From the NCBI GenBank assembly GCA_905178155.1, contig CAJINV010000003.1, forward strand, positions 11,167,737 through 11,231,736: a stretch of DNA of 64,000 nt, read 5' to 3'. The notes beneath the pieces are model-generated. The model did not search any database. It saw only the letters and a list, made by a program, of their open reading frames with translations, and was not told the DNA's origin. Below, piece after piece: positions 12,001 through 23,100 of this stretch (its first letter is position 1; the number at the start of each line of letters is the position of its first letter). Made by a program: the position numbers and the translations under genes. The DNA is from Amoebophrya sp. A120 (taxonomy: Eukaryota; Sar; Dinophyceae; Syndiniales; Amoebophryaceae).

Positions 12001-13094
12001 AAAGCATAGGCCGCGGCAAGCTCAAGCGCAACGCAAACTGATTTATGTTAAGTATATTTTTCCGGTAACATGTTCCGTCGGTGTGCGTTTCTGTCCAATA
12101 CACGGGCACAGGCTCCACCTTCGACCTACGTAATGCGTTGGACGAAGCCCGCGCCGACAACAAGCAAACGATCACCCTCAGGTGGCAAACTCCAGCAGAG
12201 GAAGGCAATCCGGAGCCTGGCGCGGATACAAACCTGCTGTCCTCCAGCAGCAGTGCTTCTTCCTCGGCAGACGGTTCGCGAAACCACTCAAAAGAATCGA
12301 CGACCAAGCGAAGGACCTCAAAACCTTTGGCCTTGGAAGACATAGTCCAGGCGGACGATGGGCACCAGCCCGCCTGGAGGAGCCCGCAGCGCCGCAGCAG
12401 CGGTGGCCGCCGCAGAACCAGCTCTAATGTTACTGGGAATGTGGCCATGGCTATGGCACCACAAGAAGGCGGGGAGGACGGCGAAAGGAGAAGACCGCTG
12501 AGCCCGCGCAAGCAGGCGCAGAGCGGCACGCTCCTGGATCCAGAACATCGAAAAAGCAGGAAAATTGACACTGGTATGTTTGGCGAGCGACTGCTGCTCC
12601 TGCCCATGGAAGTAGATGAAGTAGATGAAGACGAGAACGATAGGCAGCTTTTGCAGCGATCCTTTTGGGTGGACCCGAAAGAGCAGCAGGTTTTGCCGCT
12701 GGACGTCGCTGAGTCCACTTCTTATCAGTACACAAGCAAGCGCCGCACGTTGGCTCTTGCAATCGAAGACCGAAACCGCTTTGCTCCACCCACGGAGGGC
12801 CTAGTCGAGAGCGCGCGTGGCTCCATTACCAGCGGCGTGTTGTCCCCCCGTAGTAATATGGGCTACAGCGCCACGGATCACGGACCTTTTCCATTGGTGA
12901 TAAGAACGACCGGCGAGGATGAGACCCCGCCCAGATCAGAGCCAAGTTCCTGCGACCCAGACGAAAGTGACGGCAACGACGCGGGCGCTCTCGGCGAGGA
13001 CCCAGGACGCAGACAAAACAAACCCATCCACCTCGCTCTCAAAGACAAGACAGACGCATGTGGCAGTCAGGGCGAAGCAATCTTTGAAGTTTAA
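2..13094 (+). CDS. Giant modular surface protein 1 (EGF, C-type lectin, TSP1, one TM span, Tudor-like and PDZ tail); 5' partial
   Basis: The frame is open from base 2, so the gene starts upstream of the window. Exons by the TSD model are 2-3254, 3541-5107, 5311-7936, 8562-10486, 10743-10945, 11202-11677 and 12084-13094. They join in frame to about 3,690 codons ending in TAA. Visible domains in order: a duplicated Cys module (about nt 8-166 and 703-868), a DPKAAPD-type Pro/Ser/Thr linker, EGF-like repeats with DVDEC and EIDEC motifs (nt 895-1540), a basic low-complexity stretch, a C-type lectin-like domain (nt 2220-2760, ending WLPFVCS), more EGF-like and CC-type Cys modules (nt 3590-4360), Thr-rich linkers, TSP1 (nt 9625-9770, WRPCSTACGTG), a TM helix (nt 9838-9894) followed by YRGC and basic residues, two Tudor/SH3-like stretches, and a PDZ domain split by an intron. 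Likely a type I adhesin or receptor at the plasma membrane. Domain calls are by eye. The order from TSP1 through the TM helix to the Tudor-like tail matches the gene at 31005-49608. Confidence 0.82.
8..868 (+). repeat. Tandemly duplicated Cys-rich module inside surface protein 1
   Basis: Two copies of a roughly 55-residue module lie about 690 bp apart (about nt 8-166 and 703-868). Both contain SFSRCLFPSIRP, then CCEAAR, VAVCYA, ASPSPCMGN and DREFNTTSLMTTCATTT, with only a few substitutions. Each runs into a Thr-rich stretch, and Pro/Ser-rich DPKAAPD-type repeats separate them. Near-identity suggests a recent internal duplication; further copies may lie upstream of the window. Confidence 0.85.
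3255..3540 (+). mobile_element. Introner (TIR intron), gene 1
   Basis: The TIRs are TAGGCATTGCAAATATTTG then TCTGGGTC on the left, and the complement of TATAAACTGCAAACATTAG then TCTGGGTC on the right. The TSD is CCGGC/CCGGA (4 of 5). Removing 286 bp joins the lectin-containing exon in frame to an EGF-like exon. The ends are not GT-AG. Confidence 0.8.
5108..5310 (+). mobile_element. Introner (TIR intron), gene 1
   Basis: The left TIR reads TATGCATTGCAAAAGTATCG and the right one, complemented, TATCCACTGCAACAGTATCG. The flanks are ACCCA and AACCA, so CCA is shared. Removing 203 bp keeps the frame. Confidence 0.82.
7937..8561 (+). mobile_element. Intron with 5-bp TSD CATAC, gene 1 (TIR weak)
   Basis: The 625-bp intron is flanked by a perfect CATAC duplication (7932-7936 and 8557-8561). 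It begins TATCGTACG, but the right TIR is not clear. Joining gives YTLPAYVFPLCSV, which aligns with the uninterrupted region of gene 2 around VNLFPTCASS. Its length and poor TIR suggest an older or secondarily enlarged insertion. Confidence 0.72.
10487..10742 (+). mobile_element. Introner, TGTCTGGGTCTGGAA family, gene 1
   Basis: The left TIR begins TACCAAATGTAAAAGTG then TCTGGGTCTGGAAG. The right end, complemented, reads TATCAAGTGTAAAAGTG then TCTGGGTCTGGAAG. The TSD is a perfect TACAA (10482-10486 and 10738-10742). Removal restores YWSATYNSFLPAS, matching the intronless YWSESGQVYLPAM of gene 2. Confidence 0.92.
10946..11201 (+). mobile_element. Introner, TATGAGA..ACAACTC TIR type, gene 1
   Basis: The left TIR is TATGAGACTGGACAACTC and the right one, complemented, TATGAGATCGCACAACTC. 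The flanks are GCGGG and ACGGG (4 of 5). Removing 256 bp joins the two Tudor/SH3-like parts of the tail in frame. This TIR differs from the GCAAAAG families. Confidence 0.85.
11678..12083 (+). mobile_element. Intron with TSD CGGTG splitting the PDZ domain, gene 1
   Basis: A perfect CGGTG duplication (11673-11677 and 12079-12083) flanks 406 bp with short inverted ends of the ACGGAA type. Removal fuses the first PDZ half (LLEFENEPV) to the second (DLRNALDEARADNKQTITL), which together read as one PDZ fold. The TIR is short, so the exact ends are less sure. Confidence 0.68.
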
Positions 13095-14384
13095 GCTGCA
13101 AGAAGGACAAGGACCAATCTACGGGAGAGCGATTGCAATCAGTACTATGAAATTGTCTGGAATGCTTTGCGTCGTGTCGGACGTACTACAATGAACCCGC
13201 CGAAGAACGTCTTTGATATTCCAGTAGATGTAGAAGAAAGTGATAGATTTTGGTAAGTAGTAATGCTGGTGCACTTTTATTTCAAGTGCAAGCACTTGCT
13301 GGTACTAGTACGAAATGATTTTGCAATTGAAGATGAAGCTGTACAGTTAACATTTGAACAAGCACACCGAGGACGCGGATGGCGTTTCCGAATTCTTGAA
13401 TTTTGCATAGAGAGAGAACCTGGAAAAAATGAAAAAAATGTCTTCGCGACACGGAGCGACAGAATGAAACATGGGGCATCAACCCAGACCCGTTAGGCCT
13501 TTGCATAATTTTCTTCGTGAAAGATTAAGGACGCAATAGTTAAAACAGCGCCAGAGGCAAGAACCATTGAGATAAAAATAAACGATATGGTGCAAGAACA
13601 CAATATCAATATTTGAGTGCAACGAAAAGGAAAACTGTACGTACTTGGATAGATGCTGTCCAAAGAAATAGAAAAAGCTGATAGATGATGCATGATTCTG
13701 GTATAAATCGACGCGACACCGCCTCCGATTTGAAAAAGCTAGAACCGTCCGAGGAAACTGTCTGCAAAATAAAACCCCGATGTACAACTTTTGCAAAACG
13801 CATAGATACGAGGTAAAGAACTCAAACCGAACAATAGCCACGTGCAACGGCAACTCTTCACAGATACTGCTTTATTACGATTCCAAGAATGTTTGATGAA
13901 GGACAGTAAATGTATAAAGACCGAAGACGAACTATGATATATTAATTATACAAAAGTAACGGCAGGTCTTCGTGAGCCCCTGACGTGGTCCTTGGGAAAA
14001 AATAGAAATGTTGTTCTAGCAACTCGGTTGAAGAATTTGCAACATTTCCATCCATCAGGCTTGCTTCGAAGAGACAGCCAAGATGGCACAGGAATGGGGC
14101 AAACCAATATCGAAATCATTTTTTCTTATTTTCACGGAATGGAGAGATAGAGAAATTCAAGGGTTACACAGAGTGCGAGTGGCAAAGCGGTTCTTTTTTC
14201 GTAGGTTTTCTCAAACAAAGCGCTGTCGTTCTGTCGAGTGTTTCGCAAAAACTGACAAGAAGCAGCAAAGTGGAAGAAAGACTTACATCATGACTCCGAT
14301 TAAATATCGTATCACCTGTGAAATCATGTCGTACCAGATGAGAATTTCCATTTGTTTTTTCATCGTGAGCCTGATTGTATATGA
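13095..14384. other. Intergenic or intronic, no gene recognised
   Basis: AT-richer DNA between the stop of gene 1 and the first supported exon of the next gene. A 101-codon frame with an ATG at 14083 lies just upstream of the 14385 exon and could be a 5' exon, but its Phe/Arg-rich product has no recognisable features. No convincing introner pair, RNA gene or promoter is seen. Confidence 0.4.
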
Positions 14385-16877
14385 TTAAGGTATACAAACA
14401 GAGGAGGAACAGTCAGTCTACACGAACCCGCACCAGTGGAAGAAGGAGCGACATTCTTTACTATACAGCTTTTGGAGGAACATCACGAGAAAAATACCCA
14501 CTTCTGCGAGTGCGGATGTCTTAAACCTACATCAACAACAGCACCGCTCTTCTTTCTATCAGAAGCAAAGATGAAAGGAGCACCGAGACAAAGGCAAAAG
14601 GAGAGGACGCTCTCGACGCGCGCGGAGAAGAGCGCCAACCCCAATCGGCAGATAAGTTCTCTTATCCTGTGCAAAAGTAGAAGTTGTTGAGTATCTTATG
14701 GGCGTATTGGACGAATGCATGCAATACCTGCTCCAATGTCTCATTCATCATTCCCTATGCCCAGGTGATGTCGAACTTGATCTTGTACTAGATTTTGCTT
14801 TTGTATGACAATGACAAATTTTTACTTTGCAACCCCACCCCGAAAATGAAAATTGTGATGCGATTTCTATGTGCTGGGATACTTTTTACTTTTGCAATGC
14901 ATACCTCTGCTACATGTACCCACCGGTCGCCCTGCGAACTTCGTCGACAGTTTGCGATCACCTTACGAAAAGTTCATCCGGCAGGCCTTCCAGCAGGCCG
15001 AGGTCTTTGCCTCCCACTGGCAGGGCCTCTTCCCGTCCCCCGGCACACTGGACATTACCCCCGCGAGCGAGAAAGCCCGGGCCTTGGCAAGAAAGAAGAA
15101 AAACAAGAAAAATGATGACGCGCGAAAGCAGCCCACCGCGCACGTGCAGCGCGAGAAGCAGTTGGCGCTGTGGCTGCAGCAAGTGGTCGTTCAGGCAAAA
15201 AAGCCCGGGACGAACGATCCCGATGCCTCCCGGGAAGTGGCAGAGGAAGACGAGAATGTGTCGAAGGACCAAATCATCCTCTTGGTGGACCTGTTTCTCT
15301 TCCTCTGGCGCATCTGGCTTCTTGATCTACGTATCGGCTTGCAGTGGCTCGAGCTTCAGCTAGGACCGTGCATCGTGCGGGAGCTCCTCCGCGTGGAGCC
15401 ACCCGGGCGCGGCTTTGTCTTCTTTCCGGGGGAGCTTTTTCTATCCGCAACAACGTCGTCCTCCACCTGCCCGATAGGAGGTCCGGATGACCACGCCGAC
15501 GAAGCGCAGACGAGAACAAATCCCGCGCGGAGGCATCAAAGAAAGGGCACTAAAACGACCCTTCCTGCACTTTTTCAACAACCGCCAGACGAGGAAGATA
15601 CAGGCGCCTGCAGCTCCACTGTCGTCCGCAGCTCCTGTCTTCAGGCTTCTTGTCGTGCCGCTTCTCAACAGCCACTCGCAGACCAAGAGTTCTGTGCACC
15701 ACCAGCATCGGTTGTGCTTTCAGCCGGTTGCGCCTCTAGAACCAAGGACACCTCCGACCACAAGAGTGAGGAGGGCCGCGATTCTGAAGATGCTGCCGAA
15801 GATGATGTTGTTCTTGCGGGTAAAAACAAGACGAACATGTCTATCTGCGTGGATCGCGACCTCGTCCTCAACCACAACGACCCACTTGGGAAGTATGCAG
15901 AGCGCACCACCCGCCCGATGTGTTTTCTCACGCTCGATGACATTGCAGTTCCTGTTGCAGCGACGATCCGGAAGTTCTTTGCCAAGTTGGACGCGCTCGA
16001 TGTCGCGGCAAACAGTGCAATGGTGATCGAGGACAAAACTGGTGGCGACGCAGCCTCGTCATCTTCCTGCTCCGCGACCTCTGCTTTCGGCACGAATTCG
16101 ACCGACCGGGGAACTACAGAGCCCACGTCTAGTAGTCTGTCTAACGCAAATAATCGCGTCAACGCCCGACCTTTTTGTAGTACCGAGCAACTACACCAGC
16201 CGACTTTTCTGAAAGAGGTCACCGAGCGATTCTCCCCTACGTTTATGGCGTGGCTGCGAGATGCTGGTTTGAAGCTGGCGTTGTGGTTTGCGAGAGTGGC
16301 TGCACCTGCCGGCGCAAAAGACAATACTACTCATCTGCAACACCGCGGCAACATCGCCTCGGACAGCACGAACTTGTTGGCATCGGGTGCTCACAACTTT
16401 GTTGAGCACGCAAACTGCCGGATGAAAGAGCTTGATACCCTGGTGGGCGAGATCGTGGCGCAGGTGTTTATCGACAAGCACGGCAGAGAGCGGAAAGAAA
16501 CCTTCGGTCCCTCCATGGCGTTATTGACCGCGCGCGATCTGCGGCTCATCCACTTGGAGTGTGTGGCGCTGCGGGTTTTGCAACTTGCGCCAAAGTCGAT
16601 TTCTCGTTCCTCGGACAGTGCGATCACAGCAGCCGAAGCTGCAGCGGTGGCAAAGCCTATCGATGTCAATGACGTGACCAGTACCAACGCAGGTTCAAAA
16701 AGCTGCTTCAACTTTGCAAGTAACAGTACCTCAGATGAACTTTTCGCACAGATGGAAGACCTGAACGAAGAGACCCATGAAGCTCTTGCCCTGGATTCCT
16801 GTGGTGAAGACGATGAGCGCGAAGATGAGGCCCACCTAATTATCCCAGGAAATGAAGTGCCTCACTGTGATGTATGA
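14385..16877 (+). CDS. Unknown protein, at least two exons
   Basis: Exon 14385-14662 joins exon 14909-16877 in frame across a 246-bp introner, giving QISSLLHVPTGRP at the junction. The first exon has no clear ATG and is open from just after a stop at 14382, so the true start lies further upstream or inside it. The downstream exon encodes about 655 residues with helical stretches (FVDSLRSPYEKFIRQAFQQA; IWLLDLRIGLQWLELQL; FSPTFMAWLRDAGLKLALWF) separated by Ser/Asp-rich acidic linkers, and an acidic C-terminus. No signal peptide, catalytic motif or known domain is visible. The alternating helices and linkers could suit a soluble scaffold or trafficking protein, but that is guesswork. Confidence 0.65.
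14663..14908 (+). mobile_element. Introner in unknown gene
   Basis: The left TIR is TATCCTGTGCAAAAGTAGAA and the right end, complemented, TATGCATTGCAAAAGTAAAA. The flanks are TCTCT and CCTCT (4 of 5). Removing 246 bp joins the exons in frame. The ends are not GT-AG. Confidence 0.82.
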
Positions 16878-17620
16878 AGGACAAATAGTCGTGCCGTAGA
16901 GTTTCAAATTGTATGACTGACAAGCAGAATGTAGAATTTCGATATCGATCCTCCTACCTATACCCACGACAAAAAAAAACCTGCTATCCCATACGAGATG
17001 AAAACGACACGGCTGGAAGGAGTGTGCCTCCTTCGTTGTGTGTCTTTGCAGCACCAATACTTCTGCTGCGTTGATGCATCCCTTCCTGGCTGCAAAAAAA
17101 TTAAGAAGTACTACTGCAGTCGCGAAGCACAACGAGCAAGCTTTATTCTGGGATAAACATTACGATTACCGCCGCCGACTCAGTACCTTCAACGCCGATC
17201 CGACCCGCAAAGCGTCAGAAAACGAAGTTAGCAGCTTGCATCGGCGATGAAAATTTCAATGTAAGAGTTGGTGGTCGCCGCAGTTTGTCTCTCGAGAGAA
17301 AACAGCACTCCACTGAAGAAAGAAACCGCGGTGGTATGCGCAGTGGAAACAAGACCACTGATCGTGATCGCCACCTGAAAGTCGCGAGACAAGCGTGTTA
17401 TCGCTTGCTGTTCGACTACTTTCTATGCTTTGTAGAAGTGTCATCATCGCGCTCTAAGCAGTTAGTACTTGCCATCGTCATGATGCGTGTGACACATGTT
17501 ATCGCCCGCGCCTGCCTTTGTCACCTCGAAAAATCCGTCATCCGCTATCGTGATGCAATCTGTTGAAGTGTACTAAATGGATACCAGCTGCATGCCGATA
17601 CTTTTACAACGCATACCTTG
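16878..17620. other. Probable intergenic or intronic DNA with a candidate introner right end
   Basis: No supported coding sequence. At about 17598-17615 the sequence CGATACTTTTACAACGCATA matches, as a complement, the introner TIR TATGCGTTGTAAAAGTATCG. That suggests an introner ends at 17615 and an exon starts near 17621. I could not find a matching left end. Confidence 0.4.
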
Positions 17621-17805
17621 ACACAGACACTGACTGTGTGTATGAGAACTTGACGACCGGTGAGCAAGCGTACCTGGTTGACGGAACATCAAGCGGAACT
17701 GCATGCATCATGGGCGACGAGGACAACACGAGCCGAAATGGAGACTGCACAGATGCCTATACCAGTGCGGAAGGTATAGGTCAATCTCAAACAATGTTTG
17801 TCTAG
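17621..17805 (+). CDS. Candidate internal exon, function unknown
   Basis: After the TIR-like right end the frame encodes a short acidic, Thr- and Cys-containing peptide (VYENLTTGEQAYLVDGTSSG, then ACIMGDEDNTS) to a stop at 17803. GT follows SAEG at about 17774 and could be a 5' splice site. Neighbouring exons were not identified, so gene membership is unknown. Confidence 0.3.
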
Positions 17806-18320
17806 TGATTACGGTTCACGTACGAGGCTGCAAGTTCAAGAAGTTCTAGTTCAAGATGTTGCACTACTACTAGTACTAGATGCTTTATTCGTGTAGGTTA
17901 CTGCGTCTCATCCTCACATCGATGGGTGCTGATAGAAGTAGAACTAATCCAGATGAAAAACAAACACTAGATCTAGAACAAATCACTCTTCGTTCATCAC
18001 CATCAGGTTCCAGAGGGCATGTTTGCTCGAGAATCAGCTGCGAAGAGCTACCGCATCAGGACCAGGACAAGCACCTGATATCGCACAGAAAACTTGTATC
18101 AGTGGTGTATCACCTCCAGTCTCAACTTGTATTCAGGTACTTGGATTATTTTTCTTTTGTCGCGCTCGACATAAAAGCATAAGTTACGCATATTCTTGGT
18201 AGCTTCTGACGCTGGTCCGTCATTCCATGTTGAGGAGTGTTGTGGTGCTGCATCTGCAACACGTTGAGACTGCTGGCACAGCTATTTTTTTCCTCGTCGA
18301 TATCTACACACAAGCCTGCA
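17806..18320. other. No supported gene
   Basis: Short open frames only, including one of 100 codons at 17880-18182, with no recognisable protein features. No strong repeats. Confidence 0.35.
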
Positions 18321-18350
18321 ATGGCTGGCCCGAGACGACTCGATGAAGAA

Positions 18351-18476
18351 TATCGTAAGGAAAAATCTTCCCGCTACCCCATACTCAAAAGCAAAACTCA
18401 AACTCTCGTGCTGCTGATTCATGGCCACAAAAAATTTTCCTGCCTTTCAGCAAGATTTTTCTTTAGGCATACCTAC
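18351..18476 (+). mobile_element. Short introner-like TIR element
   Basis: The left end is TATCGTAAGGAAAAATCTTC. The right end, complemented, is TATGCCTAAAGAAAAATCTT. The TIRs lie about 120 bp apart. An ATG at 18321 opens a frame (MAGPRRLDEE) that runs into the element, so this could be a first exon. No TSD match is seen (AAGAA against CCTAC), and the element length does not break the frame. Confidence 0.5.
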
Positions 18477-18481
18477 GGACC

Positions 18482-19244
18482 CATGAGGAGCGTGGGCGTC
18501 GCGTTGAAGCATTGCAGACAGCACCGATCATCTACCCAAAATCGCGCGAGAAGCGCAGATAGTTTCGCATAGCATGCCTCGCATAGATGCCATTCCCTTG
18601 TTCTGTTTATGCAAGGAAGACGCAACGCAAGCCCAGCACCGCATGATGTGGGTGCAAATGCAAATGCAAATCCGGCGACATCAGCATCGCGGCAAACCTC
18701 GTCCGCACGAGGACACTACCCAGTGCCGCTTTAGCTTTGCTGTAGGGAAATGCAGACACTCTAATGTAGTAGCTTGTCGCTGGCAGGAAGCCTGGCGTCG
18801 TCTTTGTTGCGAATTTGCAGCAGGCAGAGAGGATGGGGGCCTCAAAGCGAGATTCTCGGGGTAGTATTCTCTCTCTTGAAAAAACAACTGCGAACGCTGG
18901 CCAATTTTCAAAAATTGACAAAAAACGTGTCTGTGGTTTCTTCGTGCAGGACACGCGAGCACCTATACCGTCAAATCCTGCGGAGTATTTCCGGGTCTCA
19001 GGATCAGTAAGGTCGCGCTTGCGGGGCTAGCTTCTAAGCCTAATGTTGTCTAGAAGTAATTTACGCAATGTTTCTGCGAGGGAGCCGTCGTGTCACGCGA
19101 CTCACTGGGGAGAATCTTCGCCAAACGCGCGACAGTTCTTGCTGGCGCGGTTTTTTAGCAACTGCATATGCTTCCCAAAATTGAATTTTAGCAGCAGCAC
19201 ACAGATCATCCGTCCCTTATTTGAGTAGGGGGAGCAGGGGGTAG
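18482..19244. other. No supported gene
   Basis: Overlapping short frames on both strands, none with recognisable features. The repeated ATGCAAATGCAAAT at about 18653-18676 is a minor simple repeat. Confidence 0.35.
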
Positions 19245-20048
19245 CGGGTAGTTTTCCTGACAATAGAAAAGTTTGGATCTTCGGGCGCGTTTCGGAAAGC
19301 GCTCGTGCGTGACTTGTTCCTGCGCATAAATGGCGTTTACAACAAGACCACTAATCTCTCTAAATATCCTCTGCAAAAGTGTCTACTTTGTATTCGTAAC
19401 AAGTCCGATATTGGATAAGGATAACGCATGGCTTCTTTGAATCTGCACCACATCAAAGTCGCTATTTTCTACTGACCACGTTGTCATCGTCATGAATGTG
19501 AATTCGCATTTTTATCCATCTACCGCGGAAAAACCTACATAGACATTCGGACAATTCATGTGGTTGCTTTTGCAATGCATATGTGCGCCGAACGAGCGCC
19601 CAGTGCTGTGTCACGACGGCGTGGAGTAAGGATTGCGAACACGACAAAAGCACCTCTAGTCGCAACGGATGTTCTTGGAGGACAAGGTACTACAGATGGC
19701 GACGACTGCGATGCCGATCCCGATGTTGCTGCCAGTGTGGTTCTGACTAGCCTACTCTCCGTCTTGCTGCAAAAATCGACAACTCAAACCGAGGAGGTCG
19801 TATTCACGGGACCAGCAAAATTCGACGAGGCTTTACGGCAGGAGCAGAATGAAACAAAAGCGTTGGGCAAAGCAAGCGCAACTTTGATCACCACACCAGA
19901 ACGACAACGATTACGATGCCACGCCCTGGAATTAAAGCGAATACCTAAAGAAAAAATCACCATGATCGCCCTCGCGCTCTCAGTTTGTGTGTTTTCGATA
20001 GAGTTTGTATATCCAGATACGAATATTAGTCTACCACTGACACACTGA
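19245..20048 (+). CDS. Candidate two-exon coding region, unknown
   Basis: Exon 19245-19364 reads FRKALVRDLFLRINGVYNKT and ends TTNLSK. Removing the introner-like block 19365-19586 joins it in frame to AERAPSAVSRRRG and on to about 140 more residues. The second part has an acidic Asp-rich patch, a hydrophobic SVVLTSLLSVLLQ helix and a basic end. The stop at 20046 may not be the real end: the HEAT-repeat gene starts 77 bp downstream on the same strand, and the two could be one gene joined by another intron. Function unknown. Confidence 0.4.
19365..19586 (+). mobile_element. Introner-like element
   Basis: The left TIR is TATCCTCTGCAAAAGTGTC and the right one, complemented, TATGCATTGCAAAAGCAACC. 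The 5-bp flanks do not match (CTAAA against TGTGC), but removing the element plus 5 bp keeps the frame. Confidence 0.6.
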
Positions 20049-20124
20049 GCGCCTACTTGAGGAGCGTGGGATTTTTTATCCAGGATATTGACCACCGACG
20101 CCGGTTCATTCGACTCCGCCAAAG

Positions 20125-23100
20125 ATGAAGCAGCTGGTCTCTTTGTTTCGGGCGAGCAACTACGGCGGTTCGAAAAAGCGGCCGTCGCCGTTGTCGTGCG
20201 AGTCGCGGTCAGGAATCGACGCGACGGCTGAGACTTCTGTGCCCGAGGACTCGTCATGCCCTCCCGTCCTGCCAAGCTGGATGAGCAATTTGTTCTCTAC
20301 GCCTGAGAGTGTTCGGAGTGACGCTACTGGTGTCAGCACCCCGCCCCGATCCCGAATGAATGCAGGTACGAAAACTCCTGCTGAGCAGAGGCCACGAAAG
20401 AAGGTCACGAGGAAGGAAATCCGTGTAGAAGACGCACGGGTGTTGCGCATCGCTGGCACGGTATGGCGCTTTCTCGAAGGGCTGTTGGTGACGGAAGCCT
20501 CTCAGTTCTTCCTTGCGAAGACGAGCAACAAAGCTGCTGCACCCGGACAGTACAAAGCATCGGCGCCAGCCGCGGGAGCAGCGCCCATTGGATACGCGTT
20601 CTCCGGAAGTCGAAAGAGAAAAAAGGAACAATTACTGCATGGAGGTAAAAAATCATCCGCGAAGAACAAAAAACGAGACCAAGAAAAGCTTCTTTGCTCG
20701 GATCTTCATCTTGATGCGAGGAACAAAAAGTCCCAGCTCCCTGCAAAGTTTGTCGAGAATCTGCTGTGGTCGAGGGACGCGGCTTTGCGTCTGCTCGTCT
20801 CTGGTCTTTGGAAAAAAAGTGCCGGCGCGTTGCGAAAACAGGCACTGGAGGCCCTGCGGTTGTTTTCTCCTGCACGACACAAGGAGAGCGGTCGTCTTGC
20901 GGCGGCGCAGCCGGAGCTGAACCTAAACCGCCGGAAGCCCACGAACCTGCTCAAGTCCATCGTTCTGTCTGCGATGGCGGACCGCAAAAGTGCCGGTGTG
21001 CGAGGAACCGCGATCCAGGCAGCCGTGGGACTCGGAATCGACAGCGAAGCCGTCTTTCAGAAGCAACTGCATCGAAGCCTGCGGGATCCGAATCCAAAAG
21101 TGAAGCTTATCGCCGCACACATTCTGGCGAAGGTCTATTTCCCAATAGTAGCCGAGAGCAGGAGCGCAGGGGGAGCGACGGTGGATCAACACGATCTGCG
21201 TGGGAGCTCACTGCATAAGACGACGTCCAAGAACTACGATTCGTCCACCAAGTCCGCGTGCGCGTCTGCTGGTTTGGGCAATGCCTTCGCATTTCTGTGT
21301 GAGATTGCGCGCAACTTTTTGCGCAACGGGGCGACCAGTGATGCGGCACTGGAAATCTTGGCGCAGGCAATCTTTTCCACTAGCTCGTCAGCGTCCAATG
21401 CAGGACCTCCAGCGTCGAACCTGTTATGTCAAGGACCACGGAAACAAGAGGAGCTGATGAAGGTTGGCGGATCCGAACTGTTCGTGTTCTTCGCACTGCT
21501 GACCGACATGGCCTCGCGCAGCCTGGACTACCAGCCGTGGACGGTCGGTCTGTTGATGCAGCGTCTGTCCGAGAAACTCCGTTCCCCAAACCTCGTGGAC
21601 GTCTGCGTGCGCCGCTTCCTCCAATATCTGGAATTGCACAACGGTTTTCCGGACTACGCCGTCACAGATGCGCACGGCTACAGTATCGTGACGGTGTTCC
21701 GTGGCGTCAATGCTCTGTTAGAACACGGCGGCGCGAGCGTCTGTGCGGGACGTACGCTGCAGTTCTTGCTCCATGTTTGCATGCGCCTGCGCTTGCACTT
21801 GGTGGACGACCGAGTTATCGGTCGATACTTGGCAGTCAAAGTGGTGAAGAACTTAAAAAACCCGCAGCAGGATCATGTTGGGCGAGACCATGGAGGGCAT
21901 ATTGTCGTCGCAAATAGTACAACGATGGCGACCACTGTGGACAACAAGGAGAGGCGCGATGTCCTTTCGTGGAACCTGTTCGACCTACTACACCCGTCAG
22001 AGGTTTGCAGCTCTCGGGCCGAAAACTTTTACGGTTGCGCGAAAGGAGACCTTGGCCAAGAAGAGCAAGGGGACGAGGAAGGGGCAAATAGAAAATCTTC
22101 GTGCAGCACGACCGTGGGCGATGCGCTCACAAAGGCGTTCGGCGATGCCGAAAGCGCTCTGTTCGCTCTGGAAGACGCTGAGCTCTTGGCACGGCTTGTC
22201 TTTTCCATATTGTCTTGCTGTGTCGCAGGTAAAAACTTTCCCGCCGCGAAGGAGGAACAGGTATTGCTAACCGCCGTGGCGCCGCTCTGTCGTTTCTTCG
22301 TTGAGAGGGGGCAGAGCATCGACGTGGTTGCGGGGGCGGGGCAATTGTTGCACAGCTGTTTGACAAGGGTGAAGCACTTGAAGTCGAACTTCTCGGGAGG
22401 TCAGCGTCTCGACCTGTCTGCCATCACGACAGGCAGCGCGAATGTTTCGGCTTCTGTACAACCGACCGGAGAACTGATTCCGACCGGTGGAAATTGGACG
22501 AAGATGGAAGGCAGTGCAACTTGTGAAGATCCAGCATGTGTTGACTCTAACGGTGTGCGCCCGGAGGGGGAAGCGCAAGAACCGCATCAAGCAGCAAGCG
22601 CTCGCCTACTGGTGCCGTGCCCCTATGTGGCGGCTGAATCATCCCTGATCTTGCGAAGAATGGTCGTGGAAGATTCGTGCTTTGCGTGCTTTGGCTTTTC
22701 GGGAGTACAGGACAGCATCGGCGCGGACAACAGCAGCAGGGCCGGACCGGCGAGTGAACATTTGCACCCATTCTTGTCGGACCTGATGTTTCCTGCTGGT
22801 TCTCCTGGTATTGACACAGACACGCATGAGAAGCAGAGCTCGAGCTCTTCCGGCGGCAGCGGCGAGACGACTGCGCTATGTGCTGTTGCTGAACCAGGAA
22901 GATTTCGTCCCGATGAAACTGAGCCGAAAACTCCGGTTGCTGCTACACCCTTCGGGACTAGCACGTCACAGATGCGTCTAGTGAAGAGTAGTTCTCGCTT
23001 CGAGACCGACCTTGTTCTATTCCCCACGAAAGTCATCAGCTGCGTGAACAACGACAAACGCGTTCTCCCCGAGGAGCCGAAGTATGTCCAGTTGACCCCG

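Noticed and set aside
17080-17600. A complete introner ending at 17615
   Set aside because: The right end is convincing, but the only left candidate (near 17085) does not pair well and has no TSD, so only the right end was noted.
20049-20124. Fusing the 19245-20048 exons to the HEAT-repeat gene
   Set aside because: No TIR or TSD pair or clear splice signals were found in the 76-bp gap, so the two are kept separate.
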